Shown here in pieces: positions 46,501 to 53,973 of a stretch of DNA of 64,000 bases; the stretch's first letter is position 1; each line of letters begins with the position of its first letter. Position numbers and translations under genes: made by a program. Under the pieces are notes generated by a model. The model was not told where the DNA came from, did not search any database, and was given only the letters and a program-made list of their open reading frames with translations. The DNA is from Hormiphora californensis (lineage: Eukaryota > Ctenophora > Tentaculata > Cydippida > Pleurobrachiidae), in assembly GCA_020137815.1 (NCBI GenBank), contig CM035356.1, positions 1-64,000 of the forward strand, in the 5' to 3' direction.

Positions 46501-49500
46501 CGAAAATCGGCCATAAGACAATTTGGCCGACGGGAATGGTATTCCCGTATTCCTCTATTTGGGACACCGGGCATGTTCTTGATATCAACTTTTTATGGTC
46601 AGGGTCGTGTTCAGCGGTTTGATACCGATCAGAATGGATGTGTATCATGAAAGTTAGCCAAAGTTCATTTTTGACCTGAACATGTTCATTTTGGACCAAA
46701 AAAAGTTCATTTTTGACTAAAAATGTTCATTTTGGTCATTTTCTTCAATTTTGAGAGCTTTTTCATGAACGGGATCGTGTTCAGCAGGTCAAAATTAGTC
46801 GGTTACAACCGGAATTTGCTTTCTGACAAATAAAATCTCAAAAAGTTAAAATTCGTCTCCACTAATACTGCAAAGTAGGAAAATGTACAAGAAAAAAAGA
46901 TGAAAAAAAATAAATTTTTCATTATAAAATGGAGTTCTGAAGGTGCATACTGGAAATAATGGTTGTACTGGTTCTCATGAGGCGATTCATATGTGTGGTT
47001 TTTTCGAAATAACGCCCCAAAAAACATTTTTTGATATGAATATGCCCATATATGGGCATACATCGGCCCACGTAATTGGGCCAGGGTAGGACTAAAATTT
47101 TTTTACCAAATGTTTTAGAATGATCGTAGGAACTCATTCTAGGGGTAAACTTTGTGAAAATTGGATTTGATTTATGAGTTGGGAAAAATAGCACACCCTA
47201 GGACCCACTCCCCACAAACCACAGTAGTACAAATATTCTGTATGATGTTTTATGTTCAGATAGCGGTACCTGGGGGTTGTAAAATTTGCTTTTATTTGCC
47301 CTAAATTGGTAAAACAGGTTTAGAATCGAGGTTTTATTTTGTTTTCCCTGAGTTCTCCTAACCATTGATAGTTTTGAAGTAAGTTTCCCATTCCTCTACT
47401 GTTGGATATTCATAGCCGTCCTCTTTTATCTTAACTGTTAACACCACATTGCTACCCTGTGCCTTGAACTTTGTGTTGTTCATCTGTCTGCAAAGATCAA
47501 CGTTACTGCTTCATAAAGATTAACGTTTCATAATAATGTTTGTACTGTGTATCCATAGTGCCACGTTTCAAGATAAACTTTTCGTCTATCGTATTTATTA
47601 TTACATAATTTGTATTATTAATTATTATAAATCAAATTACTACGGTAGACGAAAAGTTTATGCATCTTGTCATTACCTAAAACTTTTCGTATATAATCCT
47701 ATTTCTTCGAATTTTTATGATATCTAAGAATTTTTTCTTTTATCTGATAGAATTTTTCCAAAACAGAGAATTCAGAGCGCTAGAAAGTGAAACTCTGTGA
47801 AAGCTGTCGGCTTTGTAACTTTGTAGGATCACATTGGAGGATCTGATTCCTCTATCCCAAGGATCAGATCACATTATTGGATCTGATCCCTCACCCCATG
47901 GATCACATTATTATATGGAAAGAGGGCCGGAGCGAGTAGAGAGAGAGCACGGGGACAGTAAATGAAGTTTTCTCTAGATTTTGAGAATTCTCGCTTGATG
48001 ACAAACATCAGATACATTATAACTGTGTATTATCCTTGAAATATTCCTTGAATTTATCCTTGAAAAATTTCAAATCGTTATCTATATTCTACAGCGATTT
48101 TTGATAATTCTCACAAAAACCATTTTACCCATTCTCAATTTGAGATTGAGTAAGTAAAACTACTCATACTCAAAATTTTGAAGGCTTACAAAAAATAAAC
48201 CACTTAATTTTTAAAATTCTCACTTTTTGTACAACTTACTTGGACTAAAGTCGAATTTTTAATAAAGTGAACCGCTTGCGTGCGAAATGGTTTTCTCACG
48301 CACCGTGGGAATGTATTTTCCCGGTTGTTTCGATCATATCTCTGGCTCCTGATAAGATAAAGACTTGATCCTGGTTGCGTTAGAAAGAGAAAAACTGTAT
48401 CTTTCCAATGCGACCAATGAAAAGTCTTTATCTTATCAGGAACAGGATTTAGCACGCGCAAAAACTTTCCGGGCACAGTGCGCTGAAAGTTTTTGCGCGC
48501 AAGCGGTTCACATTATCAAAAATCGGACTCTACATCTGTAACAAATTTCAGATTGATATCTCTAGCGGTTTTCGAGAATTTTTTTGAGAATGAGGGGCGA
48601 GCGTGAGTAAACCCTAAATTGAGCATGGGTTTAAAAAAATTAATTTTCTTAGGTTTAGTAGGTCTCATCCTTGATATTGAGAGTGTAGGTTGTAAACAGC
48701 AAAAACAAGATGAAATCTTTTTTGCTGTTTACAACCTACACTCTCAATATCAAGGATGAGACCTACTAAACCTAATTTCAATCCCATCCGCCACATCCCA
48801 ATCCACAAAATTAATTTTCCCTGCCCGGGCATTCACCCAGATGATCCTTTTAGCACGTGCTAAAAAGATCATTCACGGTTTAGAAATCAGTAGCATGGGG
48901 GGTTAACTAAATTTCCGTGACGCAGATACACCTAACAACAAGTCTGCTCCTTCATAAAACTTTCATTTCACGCTTCGTTCATACAACAAAGTAAATTATT
49001 AACACACATTGTGGCGCACAATTACTCGCTGATAGGACTTCCTACTTTCATGTCATGAAGTGGTAGCAAGTCTTCCTAGCATGAGACTACTGTAACAATT
49101 ACAAGTGACTCGAGTTAAGATGCGATTAAAGTTGAAGCACTTGGTAACCAACTAGGGACTCCTTTGCAACTGCCTTGGTTACCACAGCAACTGTCTTGGT
49201 AACCATAGCAACTATATTGGTTACCATAGCAACTGCTTTGGTTTCCATAGCAATTATCTTAGATACTTTATAGTAACTAACATCTCATATAAGCCAAAAA
49301 ATGCTCTTTGAGCACAGAATTCATCAAGAAATCCAGTTTTGAAGCTTATTCATCAATTTTACATCTATTTGTGGCAGGAAAACACCGCATTGTGAATACA
49401 TAATGCAATAATTCAACATAATGCAATAATTCTTGTTTAAATAATCAATTAACTAATTAACTTTAGAACTTCTCACGGGCTTTAGAACCAGCTAGCTGTA

Positions 49501-50371
49501 CTTGTGTGATTTATATACCTGATGACGTAGCTCATTATCTCTCTGTCTTGAAACTGTCCTTCAAATAGTAGGAATTCCAGTGCGGGACTCTTTTGCAGTC
49601 GAAGATGAGTAAATCGCTCTGGTTCAGCAAGCTTGTGCAGCTTTTCCATAACCTCCCAACTAAACAAAATCAACAATAAAAACTTAATATAATAACTTTT
49701 TTGAGTCAAAAATTTTTGAAACTGTTAAAATGTCAAGTAGGATGACAAAAAGTCGCGTTGGATAACAAAATGGTGCACGAGATTGTGACTGTGAGATTAG
49801 GGGAGAGAGTTTTTAACAGTGCTGGTGAGTCTGGGTTTAAAATTAAAATTATTATTTTTATTTTGCCATAGGTGTGTACTGTGTGCTGACCCTAACAATT
49901 GCAATGAGTTGATACGAGATACGGGACACAGTTCAGCGACCTAATCAGGACCTAATCTCGAATTGCAATGATTTGATAAATGATACGGCCTACCCTAAAT
50001 TCAGACCTACCCTAAATTCAGACCTATCCTAAATTCAGACCTACCTTAAATTCAGTTCTACCCTAAATTGATCTACCCTAATTTAAATTCTGTCGAAGTT
50101 CTACCGACCTGCCGGATTTATTGACTATTTAAACTTTAGCGGCAAAAAATTCTTTGCTTTTTATAGCTGGAGGGGTATATGAGACAAATTGTCACCCGCT
50201 GGGGTTTATATGTCAAACTCACCAACCCCTCGCTGTGTCTCACCTGTTAACATCAACAAGTGGCTCCCCGGTCTCACTTATCACCAAAATCCTAACTTTG
50301 GCATGGTCCCTGAGATACAGTCCTAAATGGTCTAACAGCTTCACGCAGTCTGGAAAACGAGCAATATCCAT
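31157..50371 (-). CDS. AKAP17A: AKAP17A/XE7-like RNA-binding A-kinase anchoring protein (9 exons, 433 aa)
   Basis: Coding exons on the minus strand: 50371-50244, 49659-49519, 47487-47363, 44333-44209, 40863-40762, 39846-39695, 34337-34094, 33180-33031, 31291-31157. All introns are GT..AG and all phases agree (1302 nt). Family knowledge: AKAP17A (XE7) is a splicing-speckle protein that binds PKA regulatory subunits and influences splicing. Seen: the N-terminal GLYL...WEVMEKL...FEGQFQDRE region (residues about 17-90), an RRM-like part with DTVIIKNLPTKWFSL (135-149) and YQNYASFKAAMGGLKG (208-223), then a Lys/Glu coiled coil (259-433). VAAQLLKGVLLKVA (340-353) has amphipathic spacing that could serve PKA docking (inference). 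The protein ends KKKHIII without the long RS-rich tail of vertebrates. Exon 7 uses a weak donor GTTCGT. The first ATG of exon 1 is taken as the start; a further upstream exon is possible. Confidence 0.88.
31600..32935. repeat. Mixed dispersed repeats in AKAP17A intron 8
   Basis: Contains a copy of the 29335 repeat (31665-31850), two GACTAGCGCACCCATTGGGT units (about 31872 and 32546), two copies of an AGGAGCAGTCTGTCGCTTAG block (32472 and 32777) and CCTATGCCTTTTTACAAAAG at 32870. Two X-box-like palindromes GTTGCCATGGCAAC lie at about 31945 and 32643. A short ORF (31993-32217) has no recognisable family. Confidence 0.65.
33031..33180 (-). CDS. AKAP17A: AKAP17A exon 8
   Basis: Acceptor CAACTTTTCAG; 50 codons: VAAQLLKGVLLKVATMERERL then charged helix. 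Donor CAG|GTATGT, phase 0. Confidence 0.88.
33762..35300. repeat. Triplicated repeat around AKAP17A exon 7
   Basis: A 250-bp block from GTGCTCATTGGAAAGATAAT to GACACCCTGTA occurs directly at 33762-34015 and 35045-35295. Its inner part occurs inverted at 34350-34500 (GTGATAGTTGTGTTGTGAAA). Exon 7 sits between opposed copies. Confidence 0.8.
34094..34337 (-). CDS. AKAP17A: AKAP17A exon 7 (coiled coil)
   Basis: Acceptor GCTCATTCAG; encodes a Lys/Glu-rich helix from KAERERLAEEAKRKHE. The phase-compatible donor is CAG|GTTCGT, which is weak; a nearby GTAAGC would put exon 8 in another frame. The exon lies between inverted copies of a repeat (33900-34010 and 34350-34500). Confidence 0.82.
35405..35482. 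repeat. Pogo-like MITE 3' fragment
   Basis: ACCCCGATTTACCGGAC and a TTCCGACTGTA end at 35472-35482, immediately followed by a TCACTGCGC element start. Confidence 0.65.
35483..35785 (+). mobile_element. Hairpin-ended element E0, 5' part only
   Basis: Starts TCACTGCGCTGGCAAGCGCA and follows the 38187 and 40902 copies (CACCACCCCCAAAACAGAAA near 35740). It stops where element E1 begins at 35786, so it looks interrupted or truncated by E1. Confidence 0.75.
35786..36816 (-). mobile_element. Hairpin-ended element E1 (A subtype)
   Basis: Reading the minus strand: 5' TCACTGCGCTGGCAAGCGCA at 36816, a C-run, CAGTTATACGTTTTATGGGT, several TGACGTCA motifs (36046-36106), and a subterminal foldback (35995-35786) with arms GGAAAGGTTGCCCTATGATT and mirror, ending ...GGTATAA at 35786. 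Same order as E7. No ORF of note. Confidence 0.85.
36817..38001 (+). mobile_element. Hairpin-ended element E2 (C subtype)
   Basis: Starts TCACTGTGCTGGCAAGCGCA exactly where E1 begins on the other strand. Body shares GAAGACGGCTTCTAATTGAA and TGACGTCA motifs with E6. Subterminal foldback about 37728-38001 (AACTAACAGAAATTAGTTGG arms) around a (GA)n core. Ends ...GGCATAA. Confidence 0.85.
38187..39642 (+). mobile_element. Hairpin-ended element E3 (B subtype)
   Basis: Starts TCACTGCGCTGGCAAGCGCA; nearly collinear with E4 (CGGAAGAGCTAGGAAGCTGA, TACGACGTCACTAATTACGT). Subterminal foldback 39229-39642 with AACTAATTGAAATTAGTTGG arms and a (GA)n core. Ends ...GGCTTAA. It carries about 110 bp (38760-38870) absent from E4. 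Confidence 0.87.
39695..39846 (-). CDS. AKAP17A: AKAP17A exon 6 (RRM end)
   Basis: Acceptor TTTTTTCCATTTAG; encodes YQNYASFKAAMGGLKGKQLM...VDYDRAGFMADRTHKI. Donor CAG|GTTAGT, phase 2. Element E3 ends 53 bases downstream of the donor side. Confidence 0.92.
40471..40637. mobile_element. Pogo-like MITE in AKAP17A intron
   Basis: Ends TACAGTCGGACCCCGATTTA and ATCGGGGTCCGACTGTATAT, with TA flanks. Internal ACCCCGATTTAGTGGAC units repeat. Confidence 0.85.
40762..40863 (-). CDS. AKAP17A: AKAP17A exon 5
   Basis: Acceptor TTTGTATTCAG; encodes VDYEDCVEDGEVSDD...TFNAYIQ; the end aligns with vertebrate FEAYVQ. Donor CAG|GTAAAG, phase 0. An inserted element (E4) starts 39 bases upstream of this exon. 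Confidence 0.9.
40902..42258 (+). mobile_element. Hairpin-ended element E4 (B subtype)
   Basis: Starts TCACTGCGCTGGCAAGCGCA 39 bp upstream of AKAP17A exon 5 (in gene orientation). Highly similar to E3; foldback 41846-42258 around (GA)n; ends ...GGCTTAA. Its 3' end lies 8 bp from the 3' end of E5, tail to tail. Confidence 0.87.
42417..43634 (+). mobile_element. Hairpin-ended element E6 (C subtype), nested in E5
   Basis: Starts TCACTGCGCTGGCAAGCGCA and ends ...GGCATAA. Collinear with E2, including GTGCCAGA..AGTAATAA, TGACGTCA motifs (43195-43225) and a (GA)n-cored foldback (43337-43634). Flanks read ...CAAATAG and TAGGGCAACC, so the interrupted hairpin arm can be compared with its intact partner. 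Confidence 0.9.
43925..44077 (-). ncRNA. tRNA-headed SINE, copy 1
   Basis: Minus strand from 44077: GGGTTAACTCAATAGGTAGA resembles a tRNA A box and GGTTCGAGCCC is a good B box, followed by a body with TTTTCCTCCCTATTTAATCC. The tRNA fold is imperfect (no T at position 33, mismatched anticodon stem), so it is a SINE head, not a functional tRNA. Confidence 0.65.
44209..44333 (-). CDS. AKAP17A: AKAP17A exon 4 (RRM start)
   Basis: Acceptor GCTCCCCCGGAG; encodes ERSDTVIIKNLPTKWFSL...FGQIRK, the first strand and helix of the RRM-like domain. Donor AAAG|GTAAGA, phase 0. The acceptor lies in a tandemly repeated GAGCATTCTTGCCAC stretch. Confidence 0.9.
45640..46625. repeat. Degenerate foldback with repeated GAATCACGTGAGCTACTT
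   Basis: (C/T)TGAATCACGTGAGCTACTT recurs at about 46165, 46313 and 46452, with an inverse near 45920. CATGTTCTCCCGGTGTCCC at 45765 is mirrored by GGACACCGGGCATGTTCTT near 46561. Followed by GTTCATTTTTGACC repeats to 46745. No gene. Confidence 0.6.
47363..47487 (-). CDS. AKAP17A: AKAP17A exon 3
   Basis: Acceptor GATCTTTGCAG; encodes QMNNTKFKAQG...YPTVEEWETYFKTIN, matching the vertebrate region ending in DFPTRHDWDSFF. Donor G|GTTAGG, phase 1. Confidence 0.9.
47822..47985. repeat. GGATCAGATCACATTATTGG repeat, copy 1
   Basis: Repeats of (A)GGATCAGATCACATTATTGG and GATCTGATCCC, then GGGGACAGTAAATGAAGTTT. The same order occurs at 61478-61815, there separated by a long (GA)n tract. Confidence 0.75.
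48242..48533. repeat. Foldback, ~45-bp arms
   Basis: CTAAAGTCGAATTTTTAATA then GTGAACCGCTTGCG on the left is mirrored by CGCAAGCGGTTCACATTATC and AAAAATCGGACT. A second inner pair (GATAAGATAAAGACTT and AAGTCTTTATCTTATC) strengthens the hairpin. Confidence 0.82.
48650..48773. repeat. Near-perfect 53-bp-arm hairpin
   Basis: TAGGTTTAGTAGGTCTCATC through GTTTACAACC is mirrored without visible mismatch after a short loop (AAAACAAGATGAAATCTTTT). Confidence 0.93.
49150..49258. promoter_or_regulatory. Array of X-box-like motifs (GTTACCATAGCAAC)
   Basis: Four consecutive units of about 24 bp, each GGT(T/A)ACCA(T/C)AGCAAC with one variant, fit the RFX X-box pattern GTNRCC-N0-3-RGYAAC. They lie in AKAP17A intron 2. 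Motif matching only; binding is inferred. Confidence 0.5.
49519..49659 (-). CDS. AKAP17A: AKAP17A exon 2
   Basis: Acceptor ATTTTGTTTAG; encodes WEVMEKLHKL...FTHLRLQKS...FLLFEGQFQDRE, the most diagnostic AKAP17A block. Donor ATCAG|GTATAT, phase 2. Confidence 0.92.
50244..50371 (-). CDS. AKAP17A: AKAP17A exon 1 (coding)
   Basis: ATG at 50371; encodes MDIARFPDCVKLLDHLGLYL, which aligns with the vertebrate GLYLKPI region. Donor AACAG|GTGAGA, phase 2. In-frame codons continue upstream to a TGA without another ATG. Confidence 0.8.
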
Positions 50372-50469
50372 CACCAAATTAAATGTCTCTTCTACTACAT
50401 ACGGTAACTGGTCTCACGTTGTTCTTTGTTACAGGGTGTCATCATCTAGTTGTATTGAATGGTTGTTAA

Positions 50470-50554
50470 TAGGACCCCGATTTACCGGGATGCTCGGAGG
50501 AAGGGTTTTGCCCGGTGTATTGGGGTCAAACTGGGTCCAACTGGGTCCAACTGT
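50470..50554. repeat. Pogo-like MITE fragment upstream of AKAP17A
   Basis: GGACCCCGATTTACCGGGAT and a GGGTCCAACTGTATA end; degraded and partly duplicated (ACTGGGTCCA twice). Confidence 0.6.
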
Positions 50555-51693
50555 ATATGGTCTTGTTTTTTTTTAACTGGTCGTCTCCTCGACTGAAAAT
50601 TTGATAAATTTTGGAAAAAGGAGTATTTAGGTAAGAAATATTTTTTCAAAATTGCTAAAAATCAAAATTATGATGTAAAAGTGTCTTGAGAGTAATTTAA
50701 GCTTGTGTTTTTAAAACTTTACTCATGTTGTGCGGTGCATATGACCACGTTTGCTAAAACTGGTACAAAATCTTCAGGACAAATAATAAAACTGCAATTT
50801 TTGAGTAAAATTGCAGATAATTGGTCTATAAATCTTGCCTACAGCGATGAGTAAGCATGTGACTCATCTAGTGCGGTGCAATTGGCACTCAAAGTAGCAG
50901 CATTTTTAAATCGAGGTTTTATAGTATCAAATGGACTTAATTATTCCCCAAATGTTGACTAATACGTTCCTCATTTGTAAAGGAACAATTAGTGCTGAAA
51001 AAATATCAAAAAATTTACTCATTTGGTGCGGTGACACGGAAAATATCAAGTTCTATTAAAATGCCCATGCACCGCACCAAATGAGTAAATGATTCCAATT
51101 TTGATCAGAAACAGTTGATATAGACACTAGCTACACCACTAGCTAGTTTTCAGACGTATTTACTCATTAATTGCGGTGCAGTTGACAAGTCGCAATATGC
51201 AACCACTTTTGAAGCCTCTGCACCGCACCCCATGAGTAAACTTTAGTGTTGATTTTAGGTTCATAGTATCAAGAAATGTCGATAGAAAAGGTGTGCAAGA
51301 AACCGTAATGCTATTTGCTCATTTTACCCTTCAAGAGTAAGAAAAAAGCAGAAATTTAGGCCTGCACCGCACTAAAAGAGTAAAATGTTTATCGATGTTA
51401 GTTTTGTTGATTGGGAAAAAATTATGGTCATCGATTCCTGAAATTTCAACTTATAAGAGGCATCAGGAGGTAAATTAGAGGTCAGCACCGCACAAGAGCA
51501 CCGCACGTCGTATTTTCATTAATAGCACCGCTCAGGAGTAAGATAGAGGTCTGGTTTTTTCGCTAAAAGGAAATTTGAACACCGCACCATCTGAGTATAT
51601 GAAAATCAACTCCCGGCTGTTATGTTAATGTATCGGAATCTTTGATTGAAAAATTTTGGTCGGACGACCAGTTAAAAAAAAACAAGACCATAT
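50555..51693. mobile_element. TIR element with ACTCAT-N4-TGCGGTGC motif array
   Basis: TIRs ATATGGTCTTGTTTTTTTTT-AACTGGTCGTC (50555-50586) and mirror (51664-51693). Inside, the bipartite motif ACTCAT-N4-TGCGGTGC occurs forward at 50721, 50861, 51017 and 51162, and reversed at 51070, 51219, 51364, 51524 and 51580, with a degraded doublet at 51484. Forward copies are 140, 156 and 145 bp apart. No ORF. Confidence 0.8.
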
Positions 51694-52981
51694 GGTCATG
51701 ATCATAAAGTCGGGACACTTTTACAATGTTTAAAAAAATGTGGATTTTGAGTTTTAAATTTGGTTTTTTCACCTGGCTGAGTAATCTGATCCACCAAAAA
51801 TTGTCACTAGATAAAAATTGTGAAAACTAGAATTTTAAAGCTTAATTATGCTTTGTTTTATAAGGCTTTAAAGTATGTGGATCAGAAACGTGTGGATCAG
51901 CATACTCAACCGAGTTAAGTTGATGGTACGTCCTTGAAACTTTGTGGGATGATAGATGGTATAGTAACAAATTGATTGGCATGGGTAAATATACGAAATA
52001 TACTCAACCAATGTGGATTTTTTTCAATTTTCTCATAAAATGCGACTCAACCGGAAGTTTATGACGAAGTTTCGGGTCCCGATTGTTCTCAAAAGTTTCG
52101 TAAATCGATCCGACATTAGACTATATCCAAATTTTTGTCAAGCAATGACTCAACTCTTGTGGATCATCACTTTTGTAACTGTTGCTCGAAGTCAGTATAT
52201 ACTAAACCATTCTTGGCAGTCTAACTTCTAGGCAATATTTGTGGATCATATGGGAAATCTATGCATCAAAACAGTGTGTACTATCTGGGAACTACATACC
52301 AAAACATAATGTTGGGCGGAATAATAGATTCTGACTCAACCATTGTGGATCAAAAGTGAAATTTCTCAGAAAAAAATTGATCCACATGGAATGAGTTTTC
52401 TATTTGAGTTATAAAAAGGTCTAGTAGCCATTGCCATCAATACAAGTGATTAAAATTCCATTTTTAGCTGAAAAGTTTTCAAAGTGAGGTTTTAAAACGG
52501 TGATCCACACCGGTTGAGTCGTCCTATTCTTCCACCTTTGCCAAATATGGAAACTTTAGACATTTTCCAAAAAGATACGCCCTGAATTACTTGTCTATGA
52601 GAATTCTATAGACCCTTTTTCGCTTCCCAAAGTTCAAGGGTCTCCAGATCCACATAGGTTGAGTAATTAACAACTCAACCAACCCTAATATAAGCTAGTC
52701 ATGACGATTATCTATAATACTCGTTGGACTAAAACTAAAATGGTGGTAACTATGGTTCCGCATTTTAATATTTACAACTGTTGTCCTGAGATCCACTTCG
52801 GTTGAGTAATCGTATTTTTTATTATCAAATATTGTACTTTGTTCATATTTTTATCTGCTCCCAAATTTTTGAGTTGTTTGGATGAATAAAAGTACCATAA
52901 TTATTAGTTTTAAAAAATTTGGTCGATATTTTTAAACTTTGAAATTTCAAAAATGTCCCGACTTTATGATCATGACCATAT
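51690..52981. mobile_element. TIR element with ACTCAA-N4-TGTGGATC motif array
   Basis: TIRs ATATGGTCATGATCATAAAG-TCGGGACA (51690-51717) and mirror ending at 52981. The motif ACTCAA-N4-TGTGGATC occurs forward at 52002, 52147 and 52333, and reversed at 52379, 52502, 52647 and 52790, plus half-sites at 51875, 51889, 52042 and 52239. It abuts the previous element through a shared CCATATGG junction. No ORF. Confidence 0.8.
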
Positions 52982-53068
52982 AACGCCCACTGCGCATTTT
53001 TTGGAGAATTAACACCCACGCAGTAGCAGGCTGATATGGCCGCTAAGACTTCATCCTTAGGTATAGGA

Positions 53069-53464
53069 GTGGTAGATGCTGGCTGGTGAGAGCGCTGGTC
53101 CAGATCGAGTATGGTGTAGTCGGGCGCCACTGCTGGTCCTGCTGGCGAGGAAGACTAGATGGAAGACTAGATGGTGCACAGTGGGTAATTATGCCGCTTG
53201 ATGGTCGTATAGCAAATATAGGAAAATATACTGTGAAATTGGCCTGTTTAGAAAATCTGGAATAGAAACAAGCATGGTAGATGCTGGCTGGTGAGAGCGC
53301 TGGTCCAGATCGAGTATGGTGTAGTCGGGCGCCACTGCTGGTCCTGCTGGCGAGGAAGACTAGATGGAAGACTAGATGGTGCACAGTGGGTAATTATGCC
53401 GCTTGATGGTCGTATAGCAAATATAGGAAAATATACTGTGAAATTGGCCTGTTTAGAAAATCTG
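53069..53464. repeat. Tandem direct repeat, 205-bp period
   Basis: GTAGATGCTGGCTGGTGAGA through GTTTAGAAAATCTGG occurs at 53072-53260 and again at 53277-53464, separated by AATAGAAACAAGC. The first about 95 bp also occurs inverted at 58409-58506. Confidence 0.92.
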
Positions 53465-53973
53465 GTGGCGGTGGCGGTCTTTTCTGTCCACTAGAAAGGG
53501 CTCTGAGCCCCGGACACCATTTTGTACAACTTGGCAAAGGGGTTCATCCCAGGGTATACGATGTGAAGCCTACAACCTCTCGTATTCCAAGAACCGTGGT
53601 GCGTGATGAAGAATCACATCCCTCACAAGGTGCCACTGTTAATCGCTATTCTGTCCTGGGTGATACCAGACTAAACAGATAAGCGAAACGGAACACCACG
53701 GTACTAAACCAGTAAAGGTTGAAAAACAATCCGTTTCGGGAGCTTAGCAAACTCCCGTACCGTATCGGCCTGCTTACTCCTGTCTCTCCTGGAACGTTAT
53801 CACGGTTGGTTTCTGGCGAGAGAGGCCGATTTATCTTTTGGGGTTGGATCAGTTCCTGCGGTTTCCGGTGATGGACCAGTGGCGCGGCATCATCGGTTAT
53901 GGAGGGTGCTATTAATGCCTACCTGAGAGGGGGGACCCTCTCTGTACCCTCTTAGCCATCTGAAAAGTATTCA
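53465..53973 (+). other. Presumed 5'UTR of the RTE-like LINE
   Basis: No other gene or repeat is recognised. It runs from the end of the 205-bp repeat to the LINE start codon, with GC content like the LINE itself. Boundary inferred. Confidence 0.45.

Noticed and set aside
50700-52810. CRISPR-like array (regularly spaced motifs)
   Set aside because: Motifs occur in both orientations, spacers are about 120-190 bp, and the context is a eukaryotic TIR element.
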